From assembly GCA_938007935.1 (NCBI GenBank), contig CALLMD010000010.1, positions 62,001 to 126,000 on the forward strand: DNA of 64,000 nucleotides. Reading direction: 5' to 3'. Position 1 is the stretch's first letter. Every line of letters begins with the position of its first letter. Of this stretch, positions 28,332 through 38,695 are shown piece after piece. The notes under the pieces are model-generated. The model did no database searches. It was not told where the DNA came from and was given only the letters and a program-made list of their open reading frames with translations. The stretch is from an uncultured Hellea sp. (GTDB lineage Bacteria; Pseudomonadota; Alphaproteobacteria; Caulobacterales; Maricaulaceae). The translations under genes were made by a program, and so were the position numbers.

Positions 28332-30094
28332 TTAATCTCTTTTGCTTTACGCTTGCGTTTAGACTTTTGCGGACCGCCAAAGGTCTGACGCGGCACCTCA
28401 ATGATAAAGCGCGCGCCTGCAATATCTTCATTGGCCGCGCCTCGCCTGTTTTCTGCCCAGATACGGCCTTTATGCGCCGTGATAATCTGACGGCAAATCG
28501 CAAGACCTAAGCCAGAGTGAGATCCAAAACGCGCGCCTTTGGGGCGCTGCGTATAAAATCTATCAAAAACGGTATCAAGATTATCCGCCGGAATGCCGGG
28601 GCCATCATCATCAACCGTGATGACGACAAGCTCTTTTTCGCCTGTGTTTTTAAGCTCAACATTTAATCGCACCTCGCCGTCCACGTCAGAGAAGGTCAAG
28701 GCATTATCAATTAAGTTTCTCAGCACCTGCGCAAAGGGCGTTTCAAAGGCGCGAATAAAGACCGGCGCCTCTGGATTAAGGGTGGTGATATTGCGCACGA
28801 TGGCGCTATCGCCAGAGCGTGTTTGTTCGTAAAATTCAGTGATATTGTCTAGGATTTCACTAATATCCAAAGTCTGTGCCGTATCGCGCGCCAGATTGGC
28901 ATCAACTTTAGACGCCTTAGAAATATCCGTAATCAATCGGTCCATACGTGACACATCTTGCTGAATAATATTGATAAGCTTTTCGCGTTGTGCATCGGTC
29001 TTGGCCACACGCAAGGTATCGGAGGCTGAACGAAGAGATGTCAGCGGGTTCTTAATCTCATGGGCCACATCCGCGGCAAAATTCGCAATATCGTCAATAC
29101 GGCTATAAAGACCTTGCGTCATATCCCGCATGACGGATGAAAGATCGCCAATTTCATCACGGCGTTTTGACAAATCAGGAATAGAATCGCGCTTATCACT
29201 GGACTGTGTCACAATTTCGGCGGCGCGGGCCAGCTTACGCATAGGCCGCGTCACAAACAATGTCAGCGCTAGAGATGAGAGCAACGTTGCCAAAAAGGCC
29301 AGACCAATGATGGGGGCTAAGGCTTTTCGCTCGGCATTTATAATGGCCTCCACATCTCGGCTTTCAACGGTCACGACGCCCAGCACTTGTTGTACGCGTT
29401 TCACAGGCAAGCTAACCGTAACAATCAAAGTATCATCTTCGGTATAGCGCTGACCGAGCATTTCCCCGCCTTCTAGGGCGGTGCGTATATCACTTTTTAA
29501 ATCACGTCTTAAACTCACACGGCGCTTTTGCCGCCAGGGCAGATTATGCAAAACATCGCCAATCCAGTTTTCTACCTTTTCGCGCCACAGCTCTTGACGT
29601 TTTGGCGTAAGAATGTCCGTGATGATTGGATCGAGCGAGGTCACCGTAATGGCTTGGTCCATGATTTCAGTGTCAGCGAGCTCTAGTCCTTGGCGGTCAT
29701 GAAGGCGAACGCGCCAGTTCTCAGGCACATTAATCCCGCGCAGAACCTGCATAGCATTATCAACATCAAGTACAGCGGCGGAGCCATAGCCCGTGGCATC
29801 TTCACCCATAACAGTCGTTATAGTTGAGGCAAGTGAGCGCAAATTTTCAAGCTTGGTGTCAATGACTCCCTCTTGAAAACGGTTCATGGCCAGCGCGCCC
29901 ACAATCAGGATCAAAAGCCCAATCATATTGGAGAGAAAAATATTACGAGTGAGCCGCGAGGTCAGCAAAGACCGGCGCGGCCCTTGGCGCCGATTTTTGA
30001 TTTTTACGCGTCCAGAATGAGCGGCGGAGTCGTCCCTTACGGGCCTATCAGGCACGTTAGCCTTAGACTTCTCTATATTTATATCCGACCCCAT
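28319..30094 (-). CDS. chvG: Sensor histidine kinase ChvG (ExoS-type)
   Basis: Membrane sensor that with ChvI responds to acid and envelope stress in alphaproteobacteria. Seen: a Lys/Arg-rich N-terminal stretch, a membrane helix ([19 protein letters not shown]), a periplasmic domain of ~190 residues including a WREKVENW segment, a second helix ([20 protein letters not shown]), a HAMP region, the DHp box [15 protein letters not shown] with the phospho-His, and the N, G1 and G2 boxes ([26 protein letters not shown]). It overlaps the end of chvI by 32 bases, a longer overlap than usual but with no better start in frame. Confidence 0.9.
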   Translation of the reverse strand: MGSDINIEKSKANVPDRPVRDDSAAHSGRVKIKNRRQGPRRSLLTSRLTRNIFLSNMIGLLILIVGALAMNRFQEGVIDTKLENLRSLASTITTVMGEDATGYGSAAVLDVDNAMQVLRGINVPENWRVRLHDRQGLELADTEIMDQAITVTSLDPIITDILTPKRQELWREKVENWIGDVLHNLPWRQKRRVSLRRDLKSDIRTALEGGEMLGQRYTEDDTLIVTVSLPVKRVQQVLGVVTVESRDVEAIINAERKALAPIIGLAFLATLLSSLALTLFVTRPMRKLARAAEIVTQSSDKRDSIPDLSKRRDEIGDLSSVMRDMTQGLYSRIDDIANFAADVAHEIKNPLTSLRSASDTLRVAKTDAQREKLINIIQQDVSRMDRLITDISKASKVDANLARDTAQTLDISEILDNITEFYEQTRSGDSAIVRNITTLNPEAPVFIRAFETPFAQVLRNLIDNALTFSDVDGEVRLNVELKNTGEKELVVITVDDDGPGIPADNLDTVFDRFYTQRPKGARFGSHSGLGLAICRQIITAHKGRIWAENRRGAANEDIAGARFIIEVPRQTFGGPQKSKRKRKAKEIKKAA

Positions 30095-30767
30095 AGAGTG
30101 TCTCTATACCATCGAAGCTCTTATCCGTCTTGCGGAACTTTTTCCGTAATCGCTTAATATGGCTATCAATCGTACGGTCATCGACATAAATTTGATCATC
30201 ATAAGCCGCGTCCATTAATTGATCGCGTGATTTCACATAGCCGGGGCGTTTGGCTAGGCTTTCCAAAATCAAAAATTCAGTCACGGTCAGGCGCACAGGA
30301 TTACCATCCCAGGAACAGGCATGACGGTTCGGGTCCAAGACAAGCTTGCCGCGGCGAATGACTTTATCATCGCCTTCTTGCGGTACAGGCATCTCAATCG
30401 AGGTGAGCGAGGCGCGGCGCAGTACGGCTTTAATGCGCTCATTTAAAAGACGCTGCGAGAAAGGCTTGGTGATATAATCATCCGCGCCCATATTAAGGCC
30501 AATCGCTTCGTCAAATTCATCATCTTTGGAGGTGAGAAAAATAACAGGCAGGTTCGAGCTTTGGCGCAGACGCCGCAAGAGTTCCAACCCGTCCATACGC
30601 GGCATCTTGATATCAAAGACAGCTAAATCTGGCGGGCTTGATTTTAACGCCTCAAGCGCGCTAACCCCGTCATGAAATTTTCTGACCTCATAGCCCTCGC
30701 CTTCGAGAAACATAGAGACGGATGTGAGAATATTCTCATCATCATCGACCAAATAGATCTTTGCCAT
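30063..30767 (-). CDS. chvI: Response regulator ChvI (OmpR family)
   Basis: Phosphorylated by ChvG; it controls envelope, exopolysaccharide and acid responses in related bacteria. Seen: a receiver domain ([13 protein letters not shown]; phospho-Asp in [25 protein letters not shown]; the Lys of ITKPF) and a C-terminal winged helix ([43 protein letters not shown]). I start at ATG 30767, with GGAG nine bases upstream; the longer open frame adds 28 unsupported residues. Confidence 0.93.
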   Translation of the reverse strand: MAKIYLVDDDENILTSVSMFLEGEGYEVRKFHDGVSALEALKSSPPDLAVFDIKMPRMDGLELLRRLRQSSNLPVIFLTSKDDEFDEAIGLNMGADDYITKPFSQRLLNERIKAVLRRASLTSIEMPVPQEGDDKVIRRGKLVLDPNRHACSWDGNPVRLTVTEFLILESLAKRPGYVKSRDQLMDAAYDDQIYVDDRTIDSHIKRLRKKFRKTDKSFDGIETLYGVGYKYREV

Positions 30768-30993
30768 AGATTTTGCTCCAGCCCGGCGCGGTGAATATGC
30801 CTTGTCTTTTACTAAACTCATTGTTTGCATGACCTCAACCCTTTCTAACACTTTGATTGGTCTGTCTTAGGACCGCAATGTGGCAAGGCTTTGACCGAAA
30901 ACTGCCTTATTTTGGACAAAAGGGTTATTGTGTTCGGCGCGCTAATGCTTACATAACGCCTGTAAGCTCAATAAAAGAGCCGCGGAGAGACAT

Positions 30994-31308
30994 ATGAATA
31001 TGAGTTTTCTACAAACGATTTCGCATCACCTGATTGCGCCTGTTCTGGGTTTTCTGATCTTGATTATCTTTGTGGAGGTCATCTTTAGCTGGCTGATAGC
31101 GTTTAATATTGTCAATTTGCGCAACCCCTTCATGTCGCAAATTTACACAATTGTGCGCACGATCTCCAAGCCTATATTAGAGCCTTTCCGCAAAATCATC
31201 CCAGCGGTCGGCGGGCTTGACCTCTCCCCCATCGCCGCGCTTTTATTGCTCAGCTGGGGCCAATCCCTGTTTAGCTTTGGCGGCCCGATATTCCGTATGC
31301 TGGGATAG
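30994..31308 (+). CDS. YggT family membrane protein
   Basis: The 104-residue protein has two hydrophobic segments (ALGFLILIIFVEVIFSWL region near residues 15-40 and LLLLSWGQSLFSFGG near the end) and the family stretch SQIYTIVRTISKPILEPFRKIIPAVGGLDLSPIAALLLL. The family is an integral membrane group of unclear function, linked in other bacteria to cell division or osmotic tolerance. GGAGAG precedes the ATG. It lies 133 bases ahead of groES and is unlikely to be part of the heat shock operon because a promoter region separates them. Confidence 0.85.
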   Translation: MNMSFLQTISHHLIAPVLGFLILIIFVEVIFSWLIAFNIVNLRNPFMSQIYTIVRTISKPILEPFRKIIPAVGGLDLSPIAALLLLSWGQSLFSFGGPIFRMLG

Positions 31309-31344
31309 CCCCAAAAGAATCTCAAAAAATTATCAGGACTCCTC

Positions 31345-31407
31345 TTGAAGAGTCCGTGCAAGGGGCCTACATGGCCTCTGCTAGCACTCGCCTCTTGTGA
31401 GTGCTAA
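31345..31407 (+). promoter_or_regulatory. groESL promoter and CIRCE operator
   Basis: TTGAAG (31345), 17 bases, TACATG (31368) form a promoter; the same bases also read CTTGAAG and CCTACATGG, close to the alphaproteobacterial RpoH pattern. Immediately downstream, CTAGCACTC, nine bases, GAGTGCTAA (31381-31407) is a CIRCE element with one mismatch, the binding site of HrcA. The regulator gene lies in this window. Confidence 0.9.
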
Positions 31408-31441
31408 AGCTTATCATCAACCTCTAACATAAGAGAGAACT

Positions 31442-31729
31442 ATGAAATTTCGTCCTCTACATGACCGCGTTGTCGTCCAGCGCGTCAAAGAAGATACTAA
31501 ATCCGCTGGCGGGATTATCATCCCTGATACAGCCACAGAAAAGCCCTCCGAAGGCAAAGTCGTTGCCGTAGGCCCAGGTGTGCGTCAAGACGATGGCAAT
31601 TACGCTGAACTCGATGTCAAAAAAGGCGACCGCGTCTTATTCGGCAAATGGGGCGGGACCGAGGTGAAAATCGACGGTAAAGACCTCCTTATCATGAAAG
31701 AGTCGGATATTATGGGAGTTATTGGCTAA
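31442..31729 (+). CDS. groES: Co-chaperonin GroES
   Basis: GroES caps the GroEL chamber during folding. Seen: [13 protein letters not shown] at the N-terminus, the mobile-loop segment [18 protein letters not shown], the roof and core strand GKVVAVGPG, and [18 protein letters not shown]. Length 95 is standard. GAGAG lies five bases before the ATG. The stop codon is the loop of a perfect 11-bp hairpin that extends into the groES-groEL gap. Heat regulation is expected through CIRCE/HrcA and possibly RpoH. Confidence 0.97.
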   Translation: MKFRPLHDRVVVQRVKEDTKSAGGIIIPDTATEKPSEGKVVAVGPGVRQDDGNYAELDVKKGDRVLFGKWGGTEVKIDGKDLLIMKESDIMGVIG

Positions 31730-31740
31730 GCCAATAACTC
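31716..31740 (+). other. Perfect 11-bp hairpin with the groES stop codon as loop
   Basis: GAGTTATTGGC (31716-31726) pairs with GCCAATAACTC (31730-31740) and the loop is the TAA stop of groES. No T run follows, so the structure is more likely to be an RNA processing or stability element than a terminator. Confidence 0.75.
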
Positions 31741-31832
31741 ACAGAATTTCGACAACCGGGCGGAAGGAAAAGCGTTTCGCAAAGCGACAACGCGACCTGA
31801 GCACCGGCCAAAACAAAAAACTAAACACTTAA

Positions 31833-33515
<1,683 letters not shown>

Positions 33516-33606
33516 ACCTCACATTCCGTGAAGCATTTTTGACGAGACCCGTCACGCCACTGGTTCAAGTGGCGGGGGTCGGCAAAAATTCCATAACTCA
33601 AGATAG

Positions 33607-33635
33607 AACGGCTTCCCTCGGGAGGCCGTTTTTTT
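33607..33635 (+). terminator. Intrinsic terminator downstream of groEL
   Basis: AACGGCTTCCC pairs with GGGAGGCCGTT (one G-T pair) and is followed by seven T. It probably ends the groESL transcript, about 110 bases after the stop codon. Confidence 0.82.
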
Positions 33636-33670
33636 GTTGACATTTTGCAATTTAAAAATGCAAGTAGATT

Positions 33671-34714
33671 ATGGAAAAGTTAGATGCCGCTCACACACAA
33701 AAAACAACTAGGGCCCTTGAAGACCCCATAAGGTTTATAACAAAAATTGCAATTCTATTACTTTTATTTGCAGTCCTTTTTTCAATAGTTCTACTCATTC
33801 TGGAAACAAACTTTTTTCGAAGCAAGGTCACCTACGATTTACCCAAAATCGGAGCGTGGGGTGATACAATAGGTGGAATACTAAACCCTCTATTTTCATT
33901 TCTAGCATTAATGGGTTTACTTTGGACAATTCGACTTCAAAGCAAAGAACTTGGACTTTCACGAAATGAATTAGAGCTGACAAGAACCGAGTTAGAGGGG
34001 AGCAGAAAAGCCACAGAAGAGATGGTTGCAGCTGCTGAACAACAAAACATTGAAAACGCATTTTTTCAGTTATTCAACTTATTTCAAGAAAACCTTCAAA
34101 CAATAAAAACAAGTTCAACATTTCCGAGTGAAAATTTAGAATTCGCGGGAGCAACGGCGTTTGAAAAATTTGCACAGGAAATTCAAAGTTCTATTTCTAT
34201 GTGGGCCTCAGAGATTCCTGAAGAAGAGCTTCATATTGGCGATCCCGACCAACAACGTCCAAATGGATGGAAAGAAATACTCAAATTACATTCTGACTCT
34301 GCGAGTGCTAAGAAAGAACTCTTATTACGTGCTTATTCATATACATATAATACCCATCAAGCCCACTTAGGTCGTTACTTTAGGCTTTTGTATAACCTCT
34401 TAAGATTTCTAAATGAAAAAGAGAAAAAAATCCCAAAAGAAATGTATGAAACTTACTTCAAAATAGTAAGAGCCTCACTTTCAAATTACGAACTTTTTCT
34501 TATAATGGTAAATTGTCTTACCAAAGTAGGGCAGCCTATGAGAAAATATGTTTCTCAATTTGAACTGTTCGACAATTTGCCTGAAAATATTTTCAGTATC
34601 TCAGTAAAAAATTCTTATCATAATTATACAGATAATCTTGATATCACCGAACTCTGGTTAGAATTTGATAGTAAATCGTTTGGTAGTAACCCTCACTTTC
34701 ATAAACTTAAATAA
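33671..34714 (+). CDS. Putative phage abortive infection protein (AbiC-like)
   Basis: The 347-residue protein opens with two membrane helices (IAILLLLFAVLFSIVLLI and ILNPLFSFLALMGLLW), then a coiled-coil-like stretch (residues ~88-120, repeated Leu, Glu, Arg), then a cytoplasmic domain with the LGRYFRLLYNLLRFL and VRASLSNYELFLIMVNCL segments that mark the putAbiC family (Pfam-type name; family proteins are linked to Lactococcus AbiC). Function is inferred: abortive infection triggered by phage. The DNA is AT-rich compared with groEL. It is convergent with the DpnI-like gene, and the two stop codons overlap by a few bases (the reading frames overlap by eight). Confidence 0.75.
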   Translation: MEKLDAAHTQKTTRALEDPIRFITKIAILLLLFAVLFSIVLLILETNFFRSKVTYDLPKIGAWGDTIGGILNPLFSFLALMGLLWTIRLQSKELGLSRNELELTRTELEGSRKATEEMVAAAEQQNIENAFFQLFNLFQENLQTIKTSSTFPSENLEFAGATAFEKFAQEIQSSISMWASEIPEEELHIGDPDQQRPNGWKEILKLHSDSASAKKELLLRAYSYTYNTHQAHLGRYFRLLYNLLRFLNEKEKKIPKEMYETYFKIVRASLSNYELFLIMVNCLTKVGQPMRKYVSQFELFDNLPENIFSISVKNSYHNYTDNLDITELWLEFDSKSFGSNPHFHKLK

Positions 34715-35483
34715 CCCGATACTTCCCGCGCGCCATAAACTCCAAAACGCCTGCATCCCTCAGCACTTGCAACTGTTGTCGTATCTTGGGCTTTACGTGA
34801 TTATTTTCTGGATGAAGCTCGCTTAAATAGTTCTCGAATTTATAGACATCACCCAGTGTAAATTCCGACTGCCCGATATGTTCGACGCAGTTGAGCACAT
34901 CAAGAACCCATCCCTTTTGTGTCAGGTTTTTGCCGCGCAGAAAGGCGGTCTTGGCCCATTTATCCAACACCACGTCTTTGGGCCGCGCAATACGATTTTC
35001 AACAAGAGTGATACGCCCAGCCCTTGGTACTTTATCAATCAAGATATTACAGCCCACCCAACCAGCGCGCCGCGCCGTTTTAGCCAAGGGTTTACGGCGC
35101 TCGATTAAATCTGTGACAAAGAACTGTTTGGGAATGACGGATAAATCCTGCACCATTTTATCGCCAGCCGTATAACGCAAAAGCATCAAGCTTGGCACGC
35201 TATCACTTTGCAGTCGGCTCATCATGGTGGCATAGGCACCATCCGTAATTTTCTTACCAAATTTTCCTTTGGTGGATTTAAGCTCAAAATCTTCCTCACA
35301 AAGGCCGCAATAAAAATCCGCGACGGGTTTATTATTGGTATAATCTGTGAGAGGCTGTTCCCCGCAAGACGGGCAATACATTTGGCGTAAGACCCACCCT
35401 TCCGTCCAGACCCGCGCTTTTTGCGACCCGCTCGAAAAACTCGCCGCATCTTCACGCATTTCATAATCGAAATCACCTGCCAT
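34707..35483 (-). CDS. DpnI-like methyl-directed restriction endonuclease
   Basis: The 258-residue protein matches the layout of DpnI: an N-terminal segment SQKARVWTEGWV, a zinc-binding cysteine pair set (CPSC at 37-40 and CGLC at 59-62), and the PD-(D/E)XK active site Asp56 and Glu67-Leu-Lys69 (VADFYC...FELKS), then DGAYATMM, and a C-terminal winged helix (FTLGDVYKFENY; IRQQLQVLRDAGVLEF; RGKYRV). DpnI cuts GATC only when its adenine is methylated; dam-replacing proteins of Neisseria are relatives. Here it lies divergently beside a DpnA-like methyltransferase, an apparent conflict. No ribosome site is evident before the ATG. Confidence 0.88.
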   Translation of the reverse strand: MAGDFDYEMREDAASFSSGSQKARVWTEGWVLRQMYCPSCGEQPLTDYTNNKPVADFYCGLCEEDFELKSTKGKFGKKITDGAYATMMSRLQSDSVPSLMLLRYTAGDKMVQDLSVIPKQFFVTDLIERRKPLAKTARRAGWVGCNILIDKVPRAGRITLVENRIARPKDVVLDKWAKTAFLRGKNLTQKGWVLDVLNCVEHIGQSEFTLGDVYKFENYLSELHPENNHVKPKIRQQLQVLRDAGVLEFMARGKYRVI

Positions 35484-35536
35484 AGAATTAGCAGTAATAA
35501 AGAATGACGTGAGGGCAACACCAAACTTAAAATCCT

Positions 35537-35644
35537 AACCCCTCACCCACCCCTTCGGGGCACCCTCTCCCCATGGGAGAGGGACGAAATAATATCCCCT
35601 TCTCCCATAGGGAGAAGGTGGCGCGAAGCGTCGGATGAGGGGTT
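35537..35644. repeat. Compound palindromic intergenic repeat
   Basis: The 108-base element has outer inverted ends AACCCCTCA and TGAGGGGTT and two perfect inner hairpins: CCCTCTCCC-CAT-GGGAGAGGG (35563-35583) and CCTTCTCCC-ATA-GGGAGAAGG (35598-35618), plus smaller ones (CCCC-TTC-GGGG). This resembles the REP-like intergenic palindromes common in proteobacteria. It sits between the divergent DpnI-like and DpnA-like genes. Only one copy is in the window. Confidence 0.75.
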
Positions 35645-35723
35645 CATAATTTTAATTAGAGACCGCTCTTGACAAAACACAACTAAAGATCGCAATTTGA
35701 AATTCTATGCGAAGTTACTGTTG

Positions 35724-36581
35724 ATGGCGGCGTGGGCCACAAACCCACGCTTTACATTACTCCAAGGCGACTGCCTCGACGTTTTGGAGAAGATCACAGA
35801 TCTAAGCATCGACATGATTTTCGCAGACCCACCCTACAATCTCTCAAATGACGGCTTCACCTGTAAGGGCGGGCGGATGGTGTCGGTCAATAAGGGGGAT
35901 TGGGATAGGAGCGCGGGGCCAGAGGCGGATTTTGAATTTCACCGCACATGGATTGCCGCCTGTCACCGCAAGCTTCGTCCCGGCGGCACGATTTGGATAA
36001 GCGGCACCTATCATTCGATTTATCAATGCGGCTTTGCCCTGCAAATGGGGGGCTGGCATCTGCTTAATGATGTTTCTTGGTTCAAACCCAATGCCTCGCC
36101 GAACCTGTCCTGCCGTATGTTTACCGCAAGTCATGAAAGCCTGATTTGGGCGCGGACGTCTAAGAAGGACAAACATATTTATAATTACACGGATATGAAA
36201 CATGGCGATTGGCATGAGCGCGACCCGATTAAAAAAGCGGATAAGCAAATGCGCTCTGTCTGGTCGATACCGCTGACCAAAAAATCAGAAAAGCGCCACG
36301 GCAAACATCCGACACAAAAACCCGAAGCGCTTTTAGAGCGCGTCATTCTGGCCTCGACAAATACAGGCGATATTATCCTAGACCCATTTTGCGGAAGCGG
36401 CACAACAGGGGCCGTTGCCGTGCGTCACGGACGCCGCTTTATCGGTATTGATATGGACGCAGGCTTCTTAAACGATATCGCCCGCCCGCGGATTGAAGAT
36501 GAAATCGCGGCCCATCAAGAGGCCGATAAATTACCCGCGCAGACACTACCATCCCTCACCCTTGCTTCATTCGCCCCATGA
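35724..36581 (+). CDS. DpnA-like DNA adenine methyltransferase
   Basis: Beta-class N6-adenine methyltransferase: motif [13 protein letters not shown] comes early, then a recognition region and finally motif I ([10 protein letters not shown]). The stretches [28 protein letters not shown] and GKHPTQKPE closely resemble DpnA of the DpnII system, which methylates GATC. I start at ATG 35724; the open frame extends 27 bases upstream from a TTG. CcrM-type enzymes have a C-terminal extension, which this protein lacks, so it is not obviously the cell-cycle methylase. A four-base ATGA overlap couples it to a 53-residue ORF downstream. A GATC site lies at 35688, upstream. Confidence 0.82.
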   Translation: MAAWATNPRFTLLQGDCLDVLEKITDLSIDMIFADPPYNLSNDGFTCKGGRMVSVNKGDWDRSAGPEADFEFHRTWIAACHRKLRPGGTIWISGTYHSIYQCGFALQMGGWHLLNDVSWFKPNASPNLSCRMFTASHESLIWARTSKKDKHIYNYTDMKHGDWHERDPIKKADKQMRSVWSIPLTKKSEKRHGKHPTQKPEALLERVILASTNTGDIILDPFCGSGTTGAVAVRHGRRFIGIDMDAGFLNDIARPRIEDEIAAHQEADKLPAQTLPSLTLASFAP

Positions 36582-36739
36582 CATGGGACCTTTCAGATGC
36601 TCATTATCTGCAGATCGATATTCATAGCAATCACGCCGCTGGGATTGGCACGTGGCTTGAGAAAATAGCCGAGCTTGCGCCCCAATATGAAGGTGCGTGG
36701 AATGTGCTTATCGCGGATTTATTTAAAATCCGATTCTGA
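36578..36739 (+). CDS. 53-residue ORF coupled to the methyltransferase
   Basis: The ATG overlaps the methyltransferase stop (ATGA), the usual sign of translational coupling. The product begins [16 protein letters not shown] and ends DLFKIRF; it is mixed charged and hydrophobic with two Trp in its first 30 residues and a third near the end, and no membrane segment. I recognise no family. It could be a small partner or inhibitor of the methyltransferase or nuclease, or a remnant of a longer protein. The start of hrcA lies 90 bases beyond its stop. Confidence 0.45.
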   Translation: MTWDLSDAHYLQIDIHSNHAAGIGTWLEKIAELAPQYEGAWNVLIADLFKIRF

Positions 36740-36828
36740 TGACAGGGAAGCTCCGTCTTCTTTTCATGCGTCTCAACAACATCTTTCATCTTGAAACGCG
36801 CGGCCCTTTCCCCCACATATCTAACGCT

Positions 36829-37944
36829 ATGAGTTTACCTCTTCCCCATATGTCTCTTACGGATTTGGATAGCCGTGCACGCGATATTTTTCGTGATATT
36901 GTCGAGAGCTATCTTGAGACGGGCGTGCCTGTGGGTTCTCGCACGCTGGCGCTCTCTGGCGGGCGGGCTTTATCCCCCGCCACCATTCGCAATACGATGG
37001 CAGATCTGACTCGTTATGGCTTGCTCGATAGTCCACATGTCAGCGCGGGGCGTATTCCAACACAGGCCGGGCTTCGCCTCTTTGTGGACGGGCTTTTGGA
37101 AATTGGCGATTTATCGAATAAAGAACGGCGCTCATTAGAGGCACGGCTTGCCGCCTCCGGCGCGGCGCCTGAACAAATGCTGGAACAGGCCTCGGGTATG
37201 CTTGCGGGCCTTGCAGGCGGGGCGGGTCTGGTACTAACGCCCAGCACCCCTGCTAAGACGGCTGGGCCGCTTAAACATGTTGAATTTGTCAATTTGGATG
37301 AGTTTCAAGCCCTTGTTGTTCTGGTCTATGAGGATGGCCATGTTGAAAACCGTATCATGCCGCGCCCTGAAGGGCTGCTCCCAGCCTCCCTTGAGCGGGC
37401 AGGCAATTTCCTCTCCGCGCGGCTAAAAGGCCGCCGCCTTGATGAGGCCCGCGCCGAGATATTAGCCGAGATTACAGCGGGCCAAGCCCAGATAGATAAG
37501 GCCGCCGAAAGCCTGATAAAGCAGGGTCTGGCATCATGGAGTGGCTCTGGGTCAGGCAAAGGAGACGCAACGCCTGAAAAAAACACAGATACACGGTCAT
37601 TAATTGTGCGCGGACGGGCACAATTACTTGACAATCTTGAAGCGCAGACCGATTTGGAGCGCATCCGTATGTTGTTTGAAGATTTGGAGCGCAAGGAAGA
37701 GTTAATCAGTCTTTTGGACCGCGCCGAGACAGCCGACGGGGTGAAGATTTTTATTGGCACAGAGAACCCTTTATTCTCTTTGTCAGGCTCAAGTGTTGTC
37801 ATCGCGCCTTATCGTGATGCTACACAAAATATTATCGGGGCGGTCGGCGTGATTGGTCCCACACGTATTAATTATGCGCGGGTTATCCCAATGGTGGATT
37901 ATACCGCGCAACTCATAGGCCGCTGGTTAGGCGACAAGACATAG
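36829..37944 (+). CDS. hrcA: Heat-inducible transcription repressor HrcA
   Basis: HrcA binds CIRCE elements and is held active by GroEL. Seen: an N-terminal winged helix ([65 protein letters not shown]) and a C-terminal domain with [17 protein letters not shown] and [27 protein letters not shown]. The start is uncertain: ATG at 36829 or 36850 fits the family, and neither has a ribosome site. The upstream open frame to 36739 adds a stretch I do not believe. It is followed by grpE with nine bases between. Confidence 0.93.
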   Translation: MSLPLPHMSLTDLDSRARDIFRDIVESYLETGVPVGSRTLALSGGRALSPATIRNTMADLTRYGLLDSPHVSAGRIPTQAGLRLFVDGLLEIGDLSNKERRSLEARLAASGAAPEQMLEQASGMLAGLAGGAGLVLTPSTPAKTAGPLKHVEFVNLDEFQALVVLVYEDGHVENRIMPRPEGLLPASLERAGNFLSARLKGRRLDEARAEILAEITAGQAQIDKAAESLIKQGLASWSGSGSGKGDATPEKNTDTRSLIVRGRAQLLDNLEAQTDLERIRMLFEDLERKEELISLLDRAETADGVKIFIGTENPLFSLSGSSVVIAPYRDATQNIIGAVGVIGPTRINYARVIPMVDYTAQLIGRWLGDKT

Positions 37945-37952
37945 AGGTTTAT

Positions 37953-38615
37953 ATGGCTGGTAAAAAGAAAACAGACATCGAGATTCCAGAAATGGAGTTA
38001 GATGCAGATGGCTTACCATCAGATGCAGAGCTCGACGCGCTTCAAAAGGCCATTGATATGGAAATGGATGGCATCAACCAGCGCGATGACGAAGAGAGCG
38101 CAGAAGGAAATGACGCGGAAACTGCAACATCGCCAGAAAAGCGCGTTGAAGAATTAGAGCTTGAGCTTGCCAACCTTAAGGACCAAGCCCTGCGCGCGAT
38201 GGCGGATGCCGAGAATGTTAAAAAACGCGCCGAGCGTGAAGTCGCGGCGGCCAAGACTTATGGTATTGAGCGCTTTGCCGTTGATATGCTTGCGGTGCAT
38301 GACAATCTCTCCCGCGCCTTGATGACACTGGACGGGAAAGCCAAAGAGGATTTGGGTGATAACGCCAAGAACCTTTTGGCGGGGATTGAGCTCACCGAGA
38401 AAGATTTAATCTTGACCCTGTCGCGTCACGGCGTTCGCGCTGTGCCGGGCACAGGCTCTAAATTTGATCCTAATGTCCATCAGGCCGTGGCCCAAATTCC
38501 GTCGGATGAAGAAAAGGGCAATGTGGCCACCGTCATGCAAACGGGCTTTACGCTGGGTGATCGTACGCTGCGCGCCGCCATGGTCGCGGTGAGTACGGGG
38601 CCGGCTAAATCCTAG
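37953..38615 (+). CDS. grpE: Nucleotide exchange factor GrpE
   Basis: GrpE releases ADP from DnaK. Seen: an acidic, Ser/Glu-rich N-terminal part, a long helix (RVEELELELANLKDQALRAMADAENVKKRA, the dimer coiled coil), and the C-terminal beta domain with FDPNVHQAVAQ and GFTLGDRTLRAAMVAV. The length of 220 is normal. GAGG precedes the ATG. It lies 9 bases after hrcA and probably shares its transcript. dnaK is not in this window. Confidence 0.95.
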   Translation: MAGKKKTDIEIPEMELDADGLPSDAELDALQKAIDMEMDGINQRDDEESAEGNDAETATSPEKRVEELELELANLKDQALRAMADAENVKKRAEREVAAAKTYGIERFAVDMLAVHDNLSRALMTLDGKAKEDLGDNAKNLLAGIELTEKDLILTLSRHGVRAVPGTGSKFDPNVHQAVAQIPSDEEKGNVATVMQTGFTLGDRTLRAAMVAVSTGPAKS

Positions 38616-38628
38616 ATATGGTGACACT

Positions 38629-38682
38629 CCGAACGGCATGGCCGTTCGGCACTTCGCTATTTTCGGTCCACTGGACCGAAAA
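38629..38682. repeat. Two tandem perfect inverted repeats after grpE
   Basis: CCGAACGGC-ATG-GCCGTTCGG (38629-38649) and TTTTCGGTCCA-C-TGGACCGAAAA (38660-38682) stand back to back between grpE and mutM. Neither is followed by a clear T run on the plus strand, although the second has four A then T in its arm. They may form an RNA stop or a protein-binding site. Confidence 0.55.
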
Positions 38683-38695
38683 TTAGAAACGCTCC

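Noticed and set aside
35724-36581. CcrM cell-cycle methyltransferase
   Set aside because: It lacks the C-terminal extension of CcrM and its motifs are closer to DpnA; GANTC specificity is not supported.
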